Position numbers and translations under genes: made by a program. The notes under the pieces are model-generated. The model had not been told where the DNA came from. It saw nothing but the letters and a program-made list of their open reading frames with translations, and ran no database searches. A stretch of 64,000 bases of DNA from Armigeres subalbatus (lineage: Eukaryota > Arthropoda > Insecta > Diptera > Culicidae), in contig NC_085140.1 of assembly GCF_024139115.2 (NCBI RefSeq), positions 423,410,283 through 423,474,282 of the forward strand, written 5' to 3'. Shown in pieces: positions 52,663 through 63,071 of this stretch; the stretch's first letter is position 1; each line of letters starts with the position of its first letter.

Positions 52663-53756
52663 CACACTTAATCGCTAGAATTATTCTCGGTAAAACAATA
52701 TGATGAACGCAGTCGGTAAAGCATATTGTTACTGATATTTCGTTAGAAAATAGAACTGTCAAATTATTAACTGAATTTCGGGAAACGAGTTTACAACAGT
52801 CATCGGTAATCTGAAAATTATCCGAATCTCGGTAAAACTCATATGTCAAAAATTGGAAAACAGATGTATGCGTGCATCACACAAGATGGCTCATAACACA
52901 AGATGGCACACAATTGCTCGTCATTGGAATCATTATTTCTGTAAGTATTTTAATTTGAATCCACTGGAATTATATTAAATTTCATTGAAGATATATTTTT
53001 GCTCGGAAAGTATATGGTTTTTGTTCTCAAGTTTTTGTTTTCCGTTTCATTGTTTCCAATTTCAGTTGCCGTGGATACCATTGGATGCTGCAATTTGAAT
53101 GCATCAAGGTCAAAATGGCGCGGATACCGTTCCGCTCCTCCAAAAGTATCTGTCTTATCAGCTGGGATGTGAAGAGTCATATGGAAAGGAAAAGAATATA
53201 GAGTGCCTATAACTCTTTCAATTCGTGCATAGCTGTTTGTGACAAGGTTTGTTGTTATTATTTTGTATGCGGAAACTGAGCAAACCATATTTGTGAAAAT
53301 CAATTTTAATAGTTCTTCGTTTTCAAGCTTCAGGCCATTTTCTACGTAGAACAAATTCTATCTGCTCCGAAATGAATTATGTACATTGCAAAAAAATAAC
53401 ATATGAAAACATGCGAAAAACGCTTGTAATGATAATTTGTTTAATTGATACCTTTAAAACAAAATTAAACTGAATAAATGTTTATTTGGAAATTCATAAT
53501 ATTTTTTGTTTTCATTCTGTATTTTGATTAATTATGAGAAAGAAAAACAAAATTGTACTGATTCTCGTTAAAACAATATACCGAGGTCCTCGGTATATTG
53601 TTACCGATCGAATCAGCAAATTTTGACAGCTGCACGGTATCGTTCGTTTAACGACCAGTCGGTAATTTGAACTTTCACCGAGATTTTTACCGAGCTCTCA
53701 GCTGTTGGATTCTCGGTAGTTTATTTTGCCGGCCTCGGCGAAATAAATTAAGTGTG
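52663..53756. mobile_element. 1094-bp element with CACACTTAAT ends and TA target
   Basis: Perfect 10-bp inverted ends CACACTTAAT...ATTAAGTGTG, flanked by TA (52661-52662, 53757-53758). Removing it and one TA rejoins the RTE motif FIDFKAAY with the following DTIDR, so the insertion is certain. The inside has many CTCGGTAA/TTACCGA motifs in both orientations. A 134-codon frame (53354-52950) shows no known domain. Likely a Tc1/mariner-range non-autonomous element. Confidence 0.85.
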
Positions 53757-53759
53757 TAT

Positions 53760-54403
53760 GCGGCTTTGAAGTCGATGAATAGATGATGTGTGAGCACGTT
53801 GTATTCGCGGTATTTCTGCAGTACTTGGCGAATGGTGAACACCTGGTCCGTAGTGGAACGTTCGCCCATAAAACCCGCCTGGAACTGCCCCACGAACTCT
53901 CTTGCAATTGATGCTAGTCGACGGCATAAAATTTGGGAGAGTACCTTGTAGGCGGCGTTCAGTAATGTGATTGCGCGGTAGTTGCTACAATTCAGCTTAT
54001 CGCCCTTTTTGTAGATGGGACACATGACACCTTCCATCCACTCCTGCTGCAAAACTTCCTCCTCCCAAATCTTGGTAATGACCCAGTGCAGCGCTCTAGC
54101 CAGTGCCTCACCACCGTATTTCAATAGCTCTAGTTGGTCAACCCCCGGGGCTTTCTTGTTCTTCAGCCGGCCAATCTCCTCCTGGATTTCCTGGAGATCC
54201 GGAGCCGGTAAAGTTAGGTTCTGCGCACGTTCTCCCAGGTCCATCACCATACCGCCATCTTCGTCTGTCACATCGCCATTCAGGTGTTCTTCGTAGTGCT
54301 GCCGCCACCTTTGGATCACCTTATGCTCGTTCGTAAGAAGGTTCCCGTTTATGTCCTTACACAAATAAGACTGTGGCACGTGGCCCTTACGTGAACGGTT
54401 CAA
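53760..54403 (-). pseudogene. RTE copy 2, linker and RT N-terminal part
   Basis: The frame reads MNRSRKGHVPQSYLCKDING, KNKKAPGVDQLELLKYGGE, the CPIYKKGDKLNCSNYRAITL block and QAGFMGERSTTDQVFTIRQV, ending FIDFKAAY at the inserted element. It matches copy 1 motif by motif. Confidence 0.78.
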
Positions 54404-54975
54404 CTTCTCATAGAAATTTCGTGTGATATTAGCGCGATACAGTTGCTCCGTTTCTTCACGGTTTCGATTTTCCTGTTGGTGCTTTTTCCTTTGTTTGATC
54501 TGTTCCGCGCCAGTTTGTTTCGTGCCTAGTTCGCCCTACTGCAGTTTGTCAGCAATCTCGTCCATGCTGCATTCTTCTCTTCCACTAACTGCTCACATTC
54601 GCCGTCATACCAGTCGTTTCTCTGATCCGGGGCACCGTGCCAAGTACAGCGGTTGCGGTGCTACCAATGGCGGATCGAATGTCTCTCCAGCCATCTTCGA
54701 CGCTACGCCTAGCTGCTCTCCCATTGGGAGTGCCACTTCCAGCTGCTGTGCGCATCCAATGGCTAGTCTACCGTCTTGTAGCCGCCCAATGTTAAGCCGC
54801 GGGGTCCGACTTCGACACTTGTTGTGCACCGTCGAGAATTTTGAGTGCAGGCATACTGCGACGAGGTAGTGGTTGGATTCAATATTCGCACTGCGGTAAC
54901 GTTCGGGATGTCGGAGAAGAATTTACCGTCGATTAGAACGTGGTCGATTTGGTTTTCCGTTTCGTGGTTAGGTGA

Positions 54976-55440
54976 TTAGGTATGCAGACTATCCGGTCCG
55001 ATGACCGGTCTACATATTTCCTCCCTTCCTACCTGAGCGTTCATGTCGCCGATGACGGTTTTGACGTCCCGCAGTGGGCATCCATCGTATGTCTGCTCCA
55101 GCTGTACATAGAACGCTTCTTTCTCGTCATCGGGGCTCCCTTCATGTAGGCAGTGCACGTTGATGATGCTATAGTTTAAGAAACAACCTTTTATCATCAG
55201 CCTGCACATCCTTGCGTTGATTGGCTCCCTCCCAATCACACGTTGGCACATCTTACCCAGCACTATGAAGCCGGTTCCCAGCTCGTTGGTGGTGCCACAG
55301 CTTTGGTAGAAGGTAGCCGCTCGATGGCCGCTTTTCCACACTTTCTGTCCTGTCCAGCAAATCTCCTGCAGCGCCACGACGTCGAAGTTGCGGGGATGTA
55401 ATGCATTGTAGATCATCCCATTTCCTACTATGCAAGGTAC
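54976..55440 (-). pseudogene. RTE copy 2, endonuclease fragment
   Basis: VALQEICWTGQKVWKSG, YQSCGTTNELGTGFIVLG, the INVHCLHEGSPDDEKEAFY block and VIGDMNAQVGREE match RTE copy 1. The catalytic SDHY end lies further left in broken frames (about 54870). The N-terminal end is lost near 55440. Confidence 0.75.
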
Positions 55441-55446
55441 AAATCA

Positions 55447-56515
55447 ATCACTTATCACAAGGAAAAAAAGAAGTTCATGAACCAATGCACCATGCGTCAC
55501 CATATGCTTGTATGCTTATACATCGTACATGTTCAAAACTTGTTGGCATACAATAAATCTCCAATCTCTGTTGAAATGTCTCGAAGACACCATTACTCTA
55601 TATCACATAATAAAGGTACCGTCTTCTGAGGGGAAGATGATTATTTTTAAGACAAAACATGCAATAACAATGTGTGTTTATATTTTAAATCGAAACAAAT
55701 ATTTTCAAAACATGTACTGTTATACATTGTAATAATAAACAACTTTAGTTTTCTGATATGCTTTCGCATTTATTAAAATAAATTTAATTATCACAAATTT
55801 TTTGAGTAATCTGGTTTGGGGTGAAGTTGATCAAGACAGCACTTCTATAATTATTATGACCAAGCCGTCAAAATACACTAGGTTATTTGTATGAATGTTT
55901 TATTTACTACGTAAAGAAGTCTACGAAGTCAATATTTGAAACAAAAATAGCTTAATTTATGACTATATCTCTTTTTCTTCCACCAAATACACATGATTAT
56001 AATCGAAAATTTCGGATTTTCTGCCTAGCGGTAACATTACTTGAACGGATAATATTGTTGACTACCGTTTCATAAAAAACTAGGCACTTTTGACTGACAC
56101 ATCAAATAATCATCTTCGCCTCAATGAACATCTTCCTTCATATGACGGTACTATTAAATAAACGCGCTAAAAACACGATTTCAGCCACTGTGTACAGGCG
56201 CTGTCAAGACGATTATTTCGATAAATATTTGAATCTCTTTTAATGGAGAGTAGAGTGGCCCAGCCTTGTATGGGGAGAAAAACCAGTTGTCAAATTCTAC
56301 GTTGCACCCCCCAAAATTGTGCCTTTGGGTAAGAAAATCAATCTCTGAAAATTTCAGCTCAATCGCTTGTTGCATAAGCTGGCGCATTTGATTTGAAGTT
56401 TGTATGGTGGTTTCAGCCAAAATGCATAGGGAAATACACCTCCGACACTCTTTTGTTCAGGAAATTGGTTCGGTATGCCCGACTGAGCTCAGAATTGTAA
56501 CAAAGGTAGTTGATA
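55447..56515. other. intergenic DNA
   Basis: No recognised gene. The part from about 56240 (GTATGGGGAGAAAAACCAG) looks like dispersed repeat sequence. Confidence 0.35.
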
Positions 56516-56529
56516 TATTAAATTTCCTC

Positions 56530-56613
56530 CTTGCCGAGGCGGGAATCGAACCCTCACTCCATAGCATAGCGTCTAGACGATTGACGTCGCTAACCCGACG
56601 ACCACGACGCCCG
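56530..56613 (-). mobile_element. tRNA-like SINE head
   Basis: On the minus strand a G-rich tRNA-like stretch carries a perfect B box (GGTTCGATTCCC) and the inverted CGTCTAGACG, with a weak A box. It ends CCTCGGCA. No body was recognised. Confidence 0.45.
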
Positions 56614-56669
56614 TTTGAAGAATACTTTCAGAAATTCCTTCAGGAGAAATTCTTCAGATATTTCAGGAG
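56614..56669. repeat. degenerate GAATTCC/AAATTTC repeat, left part
   Basis: TTCAGAAATTCCTTCAGGAG units continue after Gypsy C at 60972-61440, so that element split this block. Confidence 0.5.
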
Positions 56670-56789
56670 TGTAACGTATAAGCGTAACATTTATATATTG
56701 ACCTTGCTATCCAATACCTTGTACCCGACATTTGTAATGTATTCTACCTGTCAATAAAGATACTTTGATTAACTCGTAATTAGCTTACA
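56670..56789 (+). repeat. 5' LTR of Gypsy C
   Basis: 120 bp, TGTAACG...CTTACA, with AATAAA near 56755. Confidence 0.95.
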
Positions 56790-56802
56790 TGGTGTCAGAA
56801 AG
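56790..56802 (+). promoter_or_regulatory. primer-binding site of Gypsy C
   Basis: TGGTGTCAGAAAG begins immediately after the LTR. The priming tRNA was not determined. Confidence 0.65.
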
Positions 56803-56983
56803 AAAATTAAGCTAGCGATATTGTTCGATATCCATGATAAACACCGGTGGAATCGCGTAAAAACAAAGCCAGCAATGCAGATTAGTTGTCGGTTGTGCGG
56901 TACAAGTTGGAATATTGAGTGGCGGCGGGAGTGAAAACGATTAATTTGTGAAATAAAATCAAACTCTACCGCGATCCGAAAAA

Positions 56984-59900
56984 ATGGCGTCGTCTTCGGG
57001 CTTGAAGCCACCAAAACCGATTGTGTTGGGAGAGAACATGGCCGCCCAATGGAAAAGTTGGGTTCGGCAATATTCGTGGTTTGCGACGGCTACGCAGCTG
57101 TCTGAAAAATCCGACGAGGTGCAGGCAGCAACCTTCATGAGCGCTATAGGGGAAGATTGTGTGCGGATATACGACACGTTCGGTCTGCGGCCGGACGAAG
57201 AAAAAGATGTTGACGTGATCAAATCGAAATTTGAGGAATATTTCACACCAAAGTCGTGCGTTACGTTCGAGCGCTATAACTTTAATCAAATCGTTCAGCG
57301 AGAAGACGAACAGTTTGACAGTTTTGTAACCCGAGTAAAAGAACAAGCGAAAAAATGCTCTTTCAGTGTGCTTCACGATTCGCTTATTAAAGATCGAATA
57401 ATTATCGGTGTCAGATACACAAGCCTAGTGCCGCAGCTGTTAAATGACGATTTAACACTGCAGAAAACGATCGAGACGTGTCGCAATTTTGAGTTGACAG
57501 CAATGCAGTCTAAAGCATTGTCTGGAGAAGCGAAGATAGATGTGGTGAAAACAGTGAAGAAAAAGTTGATAAGCGCTCGATCCGAAGAAAAGGAAGATGT
57601 ATTTCAGTGCAGAAAGTGCGGTAGGAAGCATAGCAAGCGGTCCTGTCCAGCATTCGGTAAATCGTGTCGGAAATGTGGATTATCCAACCACTTCGCTGCA
57701 ATGTGCAAATCAAAAAGTGTAGTACATACAGTGCAATCATCGGAGCACAATGAACTTAGTTCCGACGAGGACTCAGAAGAGCTGTTTATTGGATCGGTGG
57801 AAAGCGCAAAGAACGAAAAGGATTGGTTTGAAGTGGTTAAAGTGCAAAACAAAAAATTTTCGGTGAAACTTGACTCGGGTGCCCACTGTAACGTCGTTCC
57901 GTTGTGGTTAGCTAAACAACTCGGCATCAGTCTACGTCCGTCCAAAACGAAATGGCTTGTTTCGTTTTCCAACCATCGTTTGAAGGTCATCGGTGAAATT
58001 GACCCCGTGTGTCGAATTAAGAACAAGGATAGTCATATCACGTTCAAAGTAGTAGAAGAATCAGTGGTACCGGTGCTTGGCAAAGAAACGTGTATTTCGC
58101 AACGGTTAATAGCTCGTGTAGATGCGGTTTTGGATGAGGCAGTGTACGATGGATTAGGTTGTGTGAAAGACTATGTGTATGACATTGATCTGATCAAGGA
58201 TCCACAGTGGGAAGCGAGACCGGCACGACACGTTCCGCACAGCATCAGAGCAGCTGTGAAAGATGAACTGGATTCAATGGAGCGTCTTGGTGTAATTGAG
58301 AGGATTCACGCACCAACCCCGGTGGTCAACGCAATGGTGCTGGTCAAACGCAATGAAAGGATTCGCATCTGCATTGACCCATCTCAGGTAAATCAAAATT
58401 TATTACGGCGGCATCATCCTCTCACCACAGTAGAAGATATAGCAACCCGATTAAGAAATTCGAAATATTTCACAATCCTCGATTGTAAAAAGGGATTCTG
58501 GCAGATTAGGGTTTCAGAAAGGACGGCAAAGTTTTTGGCTTTTGGTACTCCTTGGGGACGATACATCTGCAAGCGACTACCTTTCGGACTTGCCTCAGCT
58601 CCGGAGGTGTTCCAAAAAGTTATTCACGACACACTAGAAGGTATTGAGGGGGTGGAGGTTTCTATGGATGACATCTTAATTCATGCGGAAAGCTCAGAAA
58701 AACTAACCAAAATTACGGAAAAGGTTGTGAAACGACTACATTCTGCTGGGCTGAAGTTGAACAAAGATAAATGCTTGTTTAATCAAACTAGTTTGAAATT
58801 TCTGGGTCATATTGTTACTGACGGTGGCTTAAAAGCGGATCCAGAGAAATTGGAAGCAATAATCAGACTCAAATCTCCCACCAACAAATCTGAGCTACAG
58901 AGAGCTCTAGGAATGATAACATACATGGGAAAATTTGTGGCTAACTTGTCAGACATAACAGCTCCTCTAAGAAGTCTGTTAGTCAAAAATGTTGACTGGG
59001 AATGGGGTTGCGAGCAAGAGGCTGCGTTTCAGCAAATTAAAAATCTCATGCAATCACCTCCCGTACTTAGATATTATGATCTGAATCTACCAGTAACACT
59101 TTCGGTGGATGCGAGTTCGCACGCCCTGGGAGCTGTTCTCCTACAACAGGGTCGCCCAGTAGCGTATGCATCTAAAGCTTTAACAGCTACTGAAATGAAC
59201 TATCCCCAGATAGAAAAAGAAGCTACTGCCATACGATTTGCTTGCTCAAAATTTCACCAATACATATACGGGAAGAAGCTGACAATTGAAACCGATCATA
59301 AACCGTTAGAATCAATCTTTCGAAAGCCGTTAGATAGAGCTCCGCCCCGTTTACGTAGAATAATATTAGAAGTAGCCCAGTATGATCCTACAGTCGTGTA
59401 TGTCAAAGGAGCTAACATTCCGATCCCCGACATATTGAGTCGTGATGTCGCTAACTCTTTATCCACTAACGACAATGAACAGCTTGAAGTTCATGTTGTA
59501 TTGCAGATGACCAAAACTGCCAGTGCAGAGTTGAAGCAGCACACCGAAGCGGATCTAGAAATGCAGTCCCTAAAGTCAGTGATAATGCAGGGTTGGCCGG
59601 AAACCAGAAGCGAACTGTTGCCGGAGTTGCGAAAATACTGGGGTTTTCGAGATGAAATGGCTGTATATGATGGGCTGATATTCAAGTCGAACCAAGTACT
59701 CATTCCACAATCGCTGAGGAAGGCTATGCTGGAGAAGGTTCACAGTGGACACGCAGGGATTCAAAGCTGCATTCGCCGAGCAAGGCAAGTGCTATTCTGG
59801 ATTGGTATGAGTAGCAATATTCAGGAGATGGTGGAAGCTTGTACAATTTGTCAACGTCATCAACGGAGCAATACAAAAAATACGATTCTTCTGAAGGACA

Positions 59901-60841
59901 TTCCAGGTCTTCCATTCGAACGGGTTGCGTCAGATCTATTCCATCTGAAAGGAAAGGAGTATCTTCTGCTCGTCGACAGCTATTCTGGTTTTTTCGACAT
60001 GAAATTGCTGTCGGAAACCACATCCAAACAAGTCATCAATCAGTTGAAAGAATGGTTCTCGGTTCATGGCATTCCTCAAGTTTTGGAAACTGACAACGGT
60101 CCACAATATGCTTCTGCAGAGTTTCGTCAATTTAGTCGTCAATGGGGGTTTGAACACCAAACGTCCAGTCCTCACTTCCCGAGAGCAAACGGGTTAGCTG
60201 AGCGATATGTGCAAGTAACCAAATCCATACTAAAGAAATGTGCTGAAGATCAGTCTGACATACATCTGGCATTACTCAACGTGAGGAACACACCTCGTAG
60301 TAGTTCCTTACCGTCACCCAATGAAAGACTTATGGGCCGATTAGTACGTTCAAACATGCCAATGACACTAGAAGCACTTAGACCGAGGGTGGCAGTGAAT
60401 GTTCAACAGCTTCTGGAACGCGAACGGGAGATGCAGAAGGATTACGCAGATAGAGGAGGACTGGAGGCGCCGCAGTTCGCCGAGAAGGAGAAAATTCTTA
60501 TTCAAGATCAGTCGTCCCGAAGATGGACCCCAGGAACAGTAGTTAAACAACTTCGAGAAAACCGTTCATATCTAGTAACGGATGGCGAGAGAACTATAAG
60601 GAGGAATGCTCATCATTTGCGCAAGCTACGTGGATCCGATCGGGTGGAAGAAGCGGTGCAGGAGAACTCACAAATAGATGACGGTGTTCCTGATGAAATG
60701 ACAGCTGAAACCAGTACCGTACAGAATCGAAGCTCGTCAGTCGAGCCCTCAAGTGAAGAAGTAACAGCAGTGCCATCTCGAGTGACGCGTTCTGGACGCA
60801 CAGTGAAACCTAAGATCTTGAGTGAATTTGAATATTATTAA
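56984..60841 (+). CDS. gag-pol polyprotein of Gypsy C
   Basis: 1285 residues. Gag-like part to about residue 200, then two zinc knuckles (CRKCGRKHSKRSC, about 208; CRKCGLSNHFAAMC, about 228). Protease VKLDSGAHCNVVP (about 295). RT: ICIDPSQVNQNLL, ILDCKKGFWQI and RLPFGLASAPEVFQ, with catalytic VSMDDILIH (about 560), where serine replaces the usual tyrosine. RNase H SVDASSHALGAVLLQ (about 707) and ETDHKPLESIF. The integrase finger (HSGHAGIQ...CTICQRH) and core LVDSYS, ETDNGP, GLAERYVQ complete it. Gag and pol share one frame with no shift. The ATG follows a 194-bp leader. Confidence 0.93.
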   Translation: MASSSGLKPPKPIVLGENMAAQWKSWVRQYSWFATATQLSEKSDEVQAATFMSAIGEDCVRIYDTFGLRPDEEKDVDVIKSKFEEYFTPKSCVTFERYNFNQIVQREDEQFDSFVTRVKEQAKKCSFSVLHDSLIKDRIIIGVRYTSLVPQLLNDDLTLQKTIETCRNFELTAMQSKALSGEAKIDVVKTVKKKLISARSEEKEDVFQCRKCGRKHSKRSCPAFGKSCRKCGLSNHFAAMCKSKSVVHTVQSSEHNELSSDEDSEELFIGSVESAKNEKDWFEVVKVQNKKFSVKLDSGAHCNVVPLWLAKQLGISLRPSKTKWLVSFSNHRLKVIGEIDPVCRIKNKDSHITFKVVEESVVPVLGKETCISQRLIARVDAVLDEAVYDGLGCVKDYVYDIDLIKDPQWEARPARHVPHSIRAAVKDELDSMERLGVIERIHAPTPVVNAMVLVKRNERIRICIDPSQVNQNLLRRHHPLTTVEDIATRLRNSKYFTILDCKKGFWQIRVSERTAKFLAFGTPWGRYICKRLPFGLASAPEVFQKVIHDTLEGIEGVEVSMDDILIHAESSEKLTKITEKVVKRLHSAGLKLNKDKCLFNQTSLKFLGHIVTDGGLKADPEKLEAIIRLKSPTNKSELQRALGMITYMGKFVANLSDITAPLRSLLVKNVDWEWGCEQEAAFQQIKNLMQSPPVLRYYDLNLPVTLSVDASSHALGAVLLQQGRPVAYASKALTATEMNYPQIEKEATAIRFACSKFHQYIYGKKLTIETDHKPLESIFRKPLDRAPPRLRRIILEVAQYDPTVVYVKGANIPIPDILSRDVANSLSTNDNEQLEVHVVLQMTKTASAELKQHTEADLEMQSLKSVIMQGWPETRSELLPELRKYWGFRDEMAVYDGLIFKSNQVLIPQSLRKAMLEKVHSGHAGIQSCIRRARQVLFWIGMSSNIQEMVEACTICQRHQRSNTKNTILLKDIPGLPFERVASDLFHLKGKEYLLLVDSYSGFFDMKLLSETTSKQVINQLKEWFSVHGIPQVLETDNGPQYASAEFRQFSRQWGFEHQTSSPHFPRANGLAERYVQVTKSILKKCAEDQSDIHLALLNVRNTPRSSSLPSPNERLMGRLVRSNMPMTLEALRPRVAVNVQQLLEREREMQKDYADRGGLEAPQFAEKEKILIQDQSSRRWTPGTVVKQLRENRSYLVTDGERTIRRNAHHLRKLRGSDRVEEAVQENSQIDDGVPDEMTAETSTVQNRSSSVEPSSEEVTAVPSRVTRSGRTVKPKILSEFEYY

Positions 60842-60851
60842 GAGGGGAAGA
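60840..60851 (+). promoter_or_regulatory. polypurine tract of Gypsy C
   Basis: AAGAGGGGAAGA lies directly before the 3' LTR and overlaps the stop codon. Confidence 0.65.
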
Positions 60852-60971
60852 TGTAACGTATAAGCGTAACATTTATATATTGACCTTGCTATCCAATACC
60901 TTGTACCCGACATTTGTAATGTATTCTACCTGTCAATAAAGATACTTTGATTAACTCGTAATTAGCTTACA
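60852..60971 (+). repeat. 3' LTR of Gypsy C
   Basis: 120 bp, identical as read to the 5' LTR. Confidence 0.95.
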
Positions 60972-61440
60972 AGGAGAAAGTCCAATTTTTTTTCATAAAT
61001 TCTTTTCCTAAAATTTCTATAGAAATTTCCTTTAAAAAAATCCGGAAAAAAACTTCAACAAAATTTTCGGAATAATTCCTGCAGGAATTTTAGAAAGAAT
61101 ATTGTATGATATTACTAAAAGGAAAAGTTAATTTCGAATTCGGAGGAAATTACAAAGGGAATTTTGGAAAGAATTTCTGAAGGATTTGCAGAAGGAGAAA
61201 TTTCCAAAGGAAAGTTGAAAGATGTTCTAATGGAATTATTGAAGGACTTGCTAAACGAATTCCCGAAGAAATTCTTACATGAGTTTACGAATGAATTTCT
61301 ACTATAATTTTCGGAAAAATATTTATCGGAATTTCCAAAGAATTTCTACAAAAAATCTTTTGAAAATAACTTCAAGAAATTTTTCGGAAGTTTGTCCAGA
61401 AATGTTCAAATTCTAGGAAAATCATTTTTTTTTGCTCAGA
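60972..61440. repeat. degenerate GAATTCC/AAATTTC repeat, right part
   Basis: Runs of AATTTCTGAAGGA, GGAATTTTAGAAAG and similar short units without strict period. Continues the block at 56614-56669. Confidence 0.45.
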
Positions 61441-61587
61441 ACAAATTTGGCGTCTATAATAAAATTTCAGGGAAAATATTCGATTTGATGGGTCACGTGT
61501 CCCTTCGCCAGTGATTATAAAACGTGGCGAAAAATCAGTTTTATTCTGATTAATTATTTGCGAGCGTCTTAGGGGAAATGTTACAGG
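61441..61587 (+). repeat. unit repeated at about 61790-61900
   Basis: The CAGAACAAATTTGGCGTCTA ... AAATTTCAGGG block recurs as GGAACAATTTTGGCGTATAG ... AAATTTCAGGG after the hairpin, so two diverged direct copies flank it. Confidence 0.5.
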
Positions 61588-61775
61588 GTTAAACGACTAT
61601 TTTCTTCCTTTTACTTCCACTAATTAATTTTTATGTATCAAACAGATACGCGTTTCGTCCTCCACAGTCGATAACAAAACACTAAAGAAACCCTCATGTG
61701 GAGGACGAAATGCGTATCTGTTTGATACATAAAAATTAATTAGTGGAAGTAAAAGGAAGAAAATATTCGTTTAAC
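61588..61775. repeat. large hairpin with 78-bp arms
   Basis: 61588-61665 and 61698-61775 are near-perfect inverse copies around a 32-bp loop. The arms contain ACTTCCACTAATTAATTTTT and GATACGCRTTTCGTCCTCCAC. A transcript would form a long double-stranded stem. Confidence 0.85.
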
Positions 61776-61910
61776 CGTGCAGTTTTATTCTTCTCGGAAC
61801 AATTTTGGCGTATAGATTTAAATTTCAGGGTAAATTTGGTTTGGTAGACCTCGTGCACCATCGTGACCCAGAGCTAACTCCGCCAATGATCACAATTATA
61901 ATCAACTATA

Positions 61911-61986
61911 CTGCCCATAATCGCATAATTGTCGCATGTGAATTAGAAATCCAGCAAAGATGGGACTGATAGGCAATCATAGGCAG
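61911..61986. mobile_element. 76-bp mini-element of the CTGCC MITE family
   Basis: CTGCCCATAATCGCATAA...ATAGGCAG ends like the 422-bp copies. Flanked by TATA (61907-61910, 61987-61990), the same 4-bp duplication as at 20108. Most of the interior is missing. Confidence 0.65.
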
Positions 61987-61990
61987 TATA

Positions 61991-62978
61991 CCAATCTCTT
62001 AAATAGCTTAATGATACTTCCAATAAGTTGCGTAAATGTAGTTGTTAAAGTTCTGAACAGCCCAGCAATTTCGCACCTGTCACTAGCTAAACACTTTTCC
62101 CGTCATGTTATTGAGTGACACCCATCATTAAAGTAACACCAAACAGTTTGGATTGGGACTGCAATCAATCAATCCGCAACCGCCACTCACAGCGCGAATA
62201 CATTTCCCTGTCCGCATCTAAGGTTACAGCTCTGGAGATTGAAACCTAAGAATAGTTGGAGTCCAACTTAACCACACCTCATCGTGTTTTTGCATTTGTA
62301 AACTGGCAGCTTTCGTTCATTCATGGCAATCGTTTAACCTTTTTCATTTCTTTCTGTGCAGCACTCCCAGCGAGAAGTACTTGCTTCTATCCACTTGTTC
62401 CACTGGAAAGATTAATAGGGCAACCTTTGAGAAGTGAATCGATTTCCGTTAGGTCGCACGGTTCCAATCCAGATGGGATCGTATCTCGGCCACTACCAGC
62501 GTCTATCCGTGGACAATTGGTATCAACGAGGATTTATGTTGGAGATCACTTGATGTAGATATTGCAAAACTTGATAGCTTAATTCAAGGAAATAAGTGCA
62601 ATCAATCATGGGTCGAGCGGTCGTCAGATCTGTATGAACACATATAGAATAGAACTTTTTGGGTGATATATGATATACTGTAACTACTCCACAACATGTG
62701 TGTTGCTCGGGGCCTGCATTTATTGTCACATGAATTGAAGTTAAATAATATTGGAAGATAAAATCGAATATACAATTATATATAAACAAGCACTTAATAG
62801 CAGAAACCGGCATGGACACCGGCACTTTGAGTTCATGTCCACTTGTTTTCTCTCCAAATGAATCACAACTGGAGGGCCGATTCAGGTTTTTATTATAATA
62901 GTTCAATGTGCTTGCTTTTAATACTAACAGTCTAATTGTATGTGTAATTCCAAATCATAATTTGAAGCATCATTTTGG
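61991..62978. other. intergenic DNA upstream of the 63072 gene
   Basis: No recognised gene or repeat. Reading frames here lack any family motif. Confidence 0.35.
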
Positions 62979-62985
62979 TATAAAA
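62979..62985 (+). promoter_or_regulatory. TATA box of the 63072-63426 gene
   Basis: TATAAAA 93 bp before the ATG. The start site is expected near 63009; no clear initiator. Confidence 0.65.
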
Positions 62986-63071
62986 GTTCTGTGTCAAACA
63001 AGTGTAATAACAATCACCTGCAGCCCTTGCTCCATGCCGGAATAAACAGTGCAGTCCTCACTCGATTAATA

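Larger units (their letters stand above)
51650..55440 (-). mobile_element. RTE-clade element, copy 2, broken
   Basis: Same order and motifs as the copy at 11806-15376. The endonuclease part (55416-54976) and linker with RT start (54403-53760) come first, then RT palm (52660-52282), thumb (52281-51771) and the C-terminal DQVEDDLQTLRR region near 51700. Stops and shifts occur throughout, the 5' end is missing, and a 1094-bp element splits the RT at 52663-53756. Confidence 0.8.
56670..60971 (+). mobile_element. Ty3/Gypsy element C, intact and recently inserted
   Basis: Two 120-bp LTRs (56670-56789, 60852-60971) read as identical, and the 5-bp duplication AGGAG flanks them (56665-56669, 60972-60976). 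A TGGTGTCAGAAAG primer site directly follows the 5' LTR, and AAGAGGGGAAGA precedes the 3' LTR. Between them is one uninterrupted 1285-codon gag-pol frame. It has all structural needs of an autonomous element. No envelope gene. Confidence 0.95.

Noticed and set aside
62256..62558. A 100-codon frame upstream of the 63-kb gene
   Set aside because: No signal peptide, domain, splice pattern or paralog; probably chance.
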